From the NCBI GenBank assembly GCA_013152135.1, contig JAADGX010000227.1, forward strand, positions 1 to 6,976: a stretch of 6,976 nt of DNA, written 5' to 3'. Every line of letters starts with the position of its first letter. Position 1 is the stretch's first letter. The position numbers and the translations under genes are program-made. This document shows, piece by piece, positions 4,841-6,976 of this stretch. The notes beneath the pieces are model-generated. The model was not told the origin of the DNA and did no database searches. It was given only the letters and a program-made list of their open reading frames with translations. Source of the stretch: Chlorobiota bacterium (GTDB lineage: Bacteria; Bacteroidota; Ignavibacteria; SZUA-365; JAADGX01).

Positions 4841-6976
4841 TTGGGATATTGTACGAGATTCAAATCTTGCTTCACCTTCCTGGTTGCTTGTCTCCTGTTT
4901 TCCTGCGCCTCCATTGTCGCTCAGCAGCGACTGCTTCTACAACGTCTCACTCGACCCGTGACACTCGATGGTATGAGTAACGAGCCTGCGTGGGAAGGTA
5001 TCGTTCCGCTGCCTTTCGTCATGCAACAGCCGACGTTTGAACTCGAGCCTTCGGAGAAGACGGTCGTGTTGTTGGCGTACGATGACGAGTACATCTACCT
5101 GGCCGGACGAATGTACGATAGTGATTCGGCCGGAATTCAAAGCGCCTCGCTAAAACGCGATTTCATGGGGGGCAACAGCGATTGGTTTGGCTTCATCCTG
5201 GACACGTTCAACGACAAGGAAAACGCCGTTGCTTTTTTCACGACTCCCTCGGGCCTGAGGCTGGACGTCGCCGTGTTCAATGATGCGCAGGGAGGTTTTC
5301 CTCTTAACCCGAGCTGGAACACGTTCTGGGACGTGGCCGTGACGCGGAACGGTGAGGGCTGGTTCGTGGAAATGCGTGTGCCGTTTTCCAGTCTTCGCTT
5401 CCAGGAAAGCGGCGACCGGGTTGTCATGGGCTTCACGTCGTGGCGGTTCATTGCAAGAAAATTCGAGATCGACGTCTTCCCGGCGATTCCTCCCAAGTGG
5501 GGATTCTGGAGCGCGTGGAAACCTTCACAGGCGCGGGAGATTGTGCTCGAAGGTGTGCGCGGACATAACCCGCTGTACATCGCACCGTATCTGCTGGGCG
5601 GATTCGGCCATACGACCGGGCTCAACGATGCTGAAACGGCTTATGACCGCGTGAACAATTTCGTCCGCGAAGCCGGTGTCGATATCAAGTACGGCCTCAC
5701 CGATAACCTTACGCTGGATCTCAGCGTCAACACGGACTTCGCCCAGGTGGAAGCAGACGACGAGCAGGTCAATCTCACGCGCTTTTCGTTGTTTTTCCCG
5801 GAGAAGCGCCTGTTCTTCCAGGAGCGCTCGAGCAATTTTGATTTCAATATGGGAGGACCGACTTCCCTGTTTTACAGCAGGCGCATCGGGATTCGAGACG
5901 GTAAACCCGTTCGAATCTATGGCGGAGCGCGCCTGGTCGGCCGGGCCGGGCCATGGGATCTGGGTTTCCTTTCCATGCAAACAGCACCGGTCGAGGAACT
6001 TGCCTCGGAAAACTTCAGCGTCCTGCGTGTGCGCCGCCGGATTATCAACGAAAACACGTACGTCGGCGGCATTGTTACTTCGCGTCTGGGGATGGACGGA
6101 AACACGAACGTTGCCTACGGGTTGGACGGTATTTTTCGCCTCAGCGAAGATGATTACATCGTGGCGAAATGGGCACAGACGTTTGAGAACGGGAAGGCGA
6201 ATGATCCGGTATCGCTCGATCCTGCCCGTGTACGCGTCAACTGGGAGAGGCGGACGATAGACGGACTGGGATTGAATCTCGGGTATTCCCGTGCTGGCAA
6301 GGATTACAACCCGGGCATGGGTTTTGAACTGCGCGAGGATTATACCCGCTTCGGAAACCGCGTGTGGTATGGCTGGATTCCAAGTGAAGAATCGACCCTG
6401 TTGCGGCACCAGGTTTTCCTGGCCGGGTTCATTTTCCTCCGCAACAAGGATGGATCCGCGGAATCCTATGAAATCGGGCCCGGCTGGGATTTCACCACGA
6501 AGGTCGGCTATACGGGGAACGTCTCCGTCCGCATGTTCTATGATGAACCGGACACGTTCGCTTTGTCCGACGATACGGAGATTCCGACCGGGCGATACCG
6601 GTATTATGGTATCAGCAGCAGCTTCTCGACACCGTTCGGAGATCTCTTCAACATGGGAATGAATTTCGACGCCGGTTCCTTCTATGATGGTTGGAATGTG
6701 TCGCTGGGTGTATCCCCGAATTGGAGCATATCGTCCTCGCTTGAACTCGGTGGCGCCTACCAATATTACCGTGTGTGGTTCCCGGCCCGGAACCAGCGGC
6801 TAACAGTGCACATCGCGCGCATCCGCACGACGTTGATGTTCAGCACAGAGGTTTCAATCGTTGCATTCATCCAGTACAACAGCGTGCGCAATGCGGTCAT
6901 CGCCAACCTCAGGTTCCGGTATAATCCCGAGGAAGGTAACGACCTCTACCTCGTGTACGACGAAGGTATGAATACG
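4841..6976 (+). CDS. Secreted CBM9-like / DUF5916 outer-membrane protein (3' end outside window)
   Basis: 712 codons run open to the window edge. The predicted protein is exported and probably sits in the outer membrane as a beta-barrel. Residues 1-27 are a signal peptide: Arg6 and Lys8, a hydrophobic core FTFLVACLLFSCASIVA, and likely cleavage after Ala27. A lipoprotein site at Cys22 is less likely, because Phe at -2 is atypical. Residues about 36-215 resemble the CBM9-like domain that precedes DUF5916 (LDGMSNEPAWEG, then DWFGFILDTFND and WFVEMRVPFSSLRF). From about 244 the DUF5916 region begins. Its hallmark is at 298-328: TDFAQVEADDEQVNLTRF followed by SLFFPEKRLFFQE. The rest alternates short polar and aromatic strands typical of a barrel. 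The family's substrate is unsettled; a sugar- or polymer-related role is only suggested by the CBM9 likeness. RYNPEEGNDLYLVYDEG near the edge resembles a stretch about 25-40 residues before the end of relatives, so little is missing. A TTG start is used. A long antisense frame at 5525-6763 is a shadow of this gene. Confidence 0.95.
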   Translation, partial: MGYCTRFKSCFTFLVACLLFSCASIVAQQRLLLQRLTRPVTLDGMSNEPAWEGIVPLPFVMQQPTFELEPSEKTVVLLAYDDEYIYLAGRMYDSDSAGIQSASLKRDFMGGNSDWFGFILDTFNDKENAVAFFTTPSGLRLDVAVFNDAQGGFPLNPSWNTFWDVAVTRNGEGWFVEMRVPFSSLRFQESGDRVVMGFTSWRFIARKFEIDVFPAIPPKWGFWSAWKPSQAREIVLEGVRGHNPLYIAPYLLGGFGHTTGLNDAETAYDRVNNFVREAGVDIKYGLTDNLTLDLSVNTDFAQVEADDEQVNLTRFSLFFPEKRLFFQERSSNFDFNMGGPTSLFYSRRIGIRDGKPVRIYGGARLVGRAGPWDLGFLSMQTAPVEELASENFSVLRVRRRIINENTYVGGIVTSRLGMDGNTNVAYGLDGIFRLSEDDYIVAKWAQTFENGKANDPVSLDPARVRVNWERRTIDGLGLNLGYSRAGKDYNPGMGFELREDYTRFGNRVWYGWIPSEESTLLRHQVFLAGFIFLRNKDGSAESYEIGPGWDFTTKVGYTGNVSVRMFYDEPDTFALSDDTEIPTGRYRYYGISSSFSTPFGDLFNMGMNFDAGSFYDGWNVSLGVSPNWSISSSLELGGAYQYYRVWFPARNQRLTVHIARIRTTLMFSTEVSIVAFIQYNSVRNAVIANLRFRYNPEEGNDLYLVYDEGMNT

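Noticed and set aside
5525..6763. 412-codon open frame on the - strand
   Set aside because: It lies wholly inside the + strand DUF5916 gene, whose protein has recognised motifs and a signal peptide. The antisense translation shows no recognisable domain and is rich in Arg and His, as expected for a shadow frame.
1..6976. CRISPR array, transposon, tRNA, or defence or secondary-metabolite system
   Set aside because: No regularly spaced direct repeats, transposase motifs, terminal inverted repeats, tRNA-like cloverleaf or recognised defence domains were seen on either strand.

Overview
The window is a stretch of bacterial chromosome with all genes on the + strand. It holds three large genes, one small gene and one decayed gene. 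The families point to the Fibrobacteres-Chlorobi-Bacteroidetes side of the tree, most likely an uncultured lineage such as candidate phylum KSB1, Calditrichota or Ignavibacteria. That placement is inferred from remembered family resemblance (a Ser/Thr kinase fused to a TolB/FlgO-like domain and TPRs, a GAF-SpoIIE phosphatase, and a DUF5916 outer-membrane protein). It was not searched. The last gene has a signal peptide and a beta-barrel-like domain, which indicates a Gram-negative (diderm) cell envelope.

Layout. Positions 1-197 hold no recognisable gene, only a small hairpin. Positions 198-614 are the ruined N-terminal part of a Ser/Thr protein kinase gene: the ATP-binding lobe through the catalytic loop can still be read, but only by switching among all three frames and reading through stop codons. 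About 70 bases later comes an intact relative (688-2928): kinase domain, TolB/FlgO-like domain, TPR array. After a 174-base gap, a GTG-started gene (3103-4404) encodes a GAF domain followed by a PP2C-like SpoIIE/RsbU phosphatase. A short gene (4530-4709) encodes a 59-residue protein with two CxxC pairs. From 4841 to the window end runs a TTG-started secreted outer-membrane protein with an N-terminal CBM9-like domain and a DUF5916 barrel. It is cut by the window edge, probably a few tens of residues before its stop.

How they may work together. The kinase and the phosphatase are adjacent, both look cytosolic, and both belong to families that act on Ser/Thr phosphorylation, so they could form one signalling module. 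The substrate is unknown, and no STAS-domain or anti-sigma partner lies in the window. The zinc-ribbon protein and the outer-membrane protein have their own ribosome-binding sites and are separated by gaps of about 125-130 bases, so they may simply be neighbours. No convincing intrinsic terminator was seen between any of the genes.

No mobile element, CRISPR array, tRNA or rRNA was recognised. The most informative unusual items are the kinase pseudogene beside its intact relative, a short AT-rich repeat-like patch inside the intact kinase gene, two unusual cysteines in the kinase active-site region, and the small conserved-looking zinc-ribbon gene.
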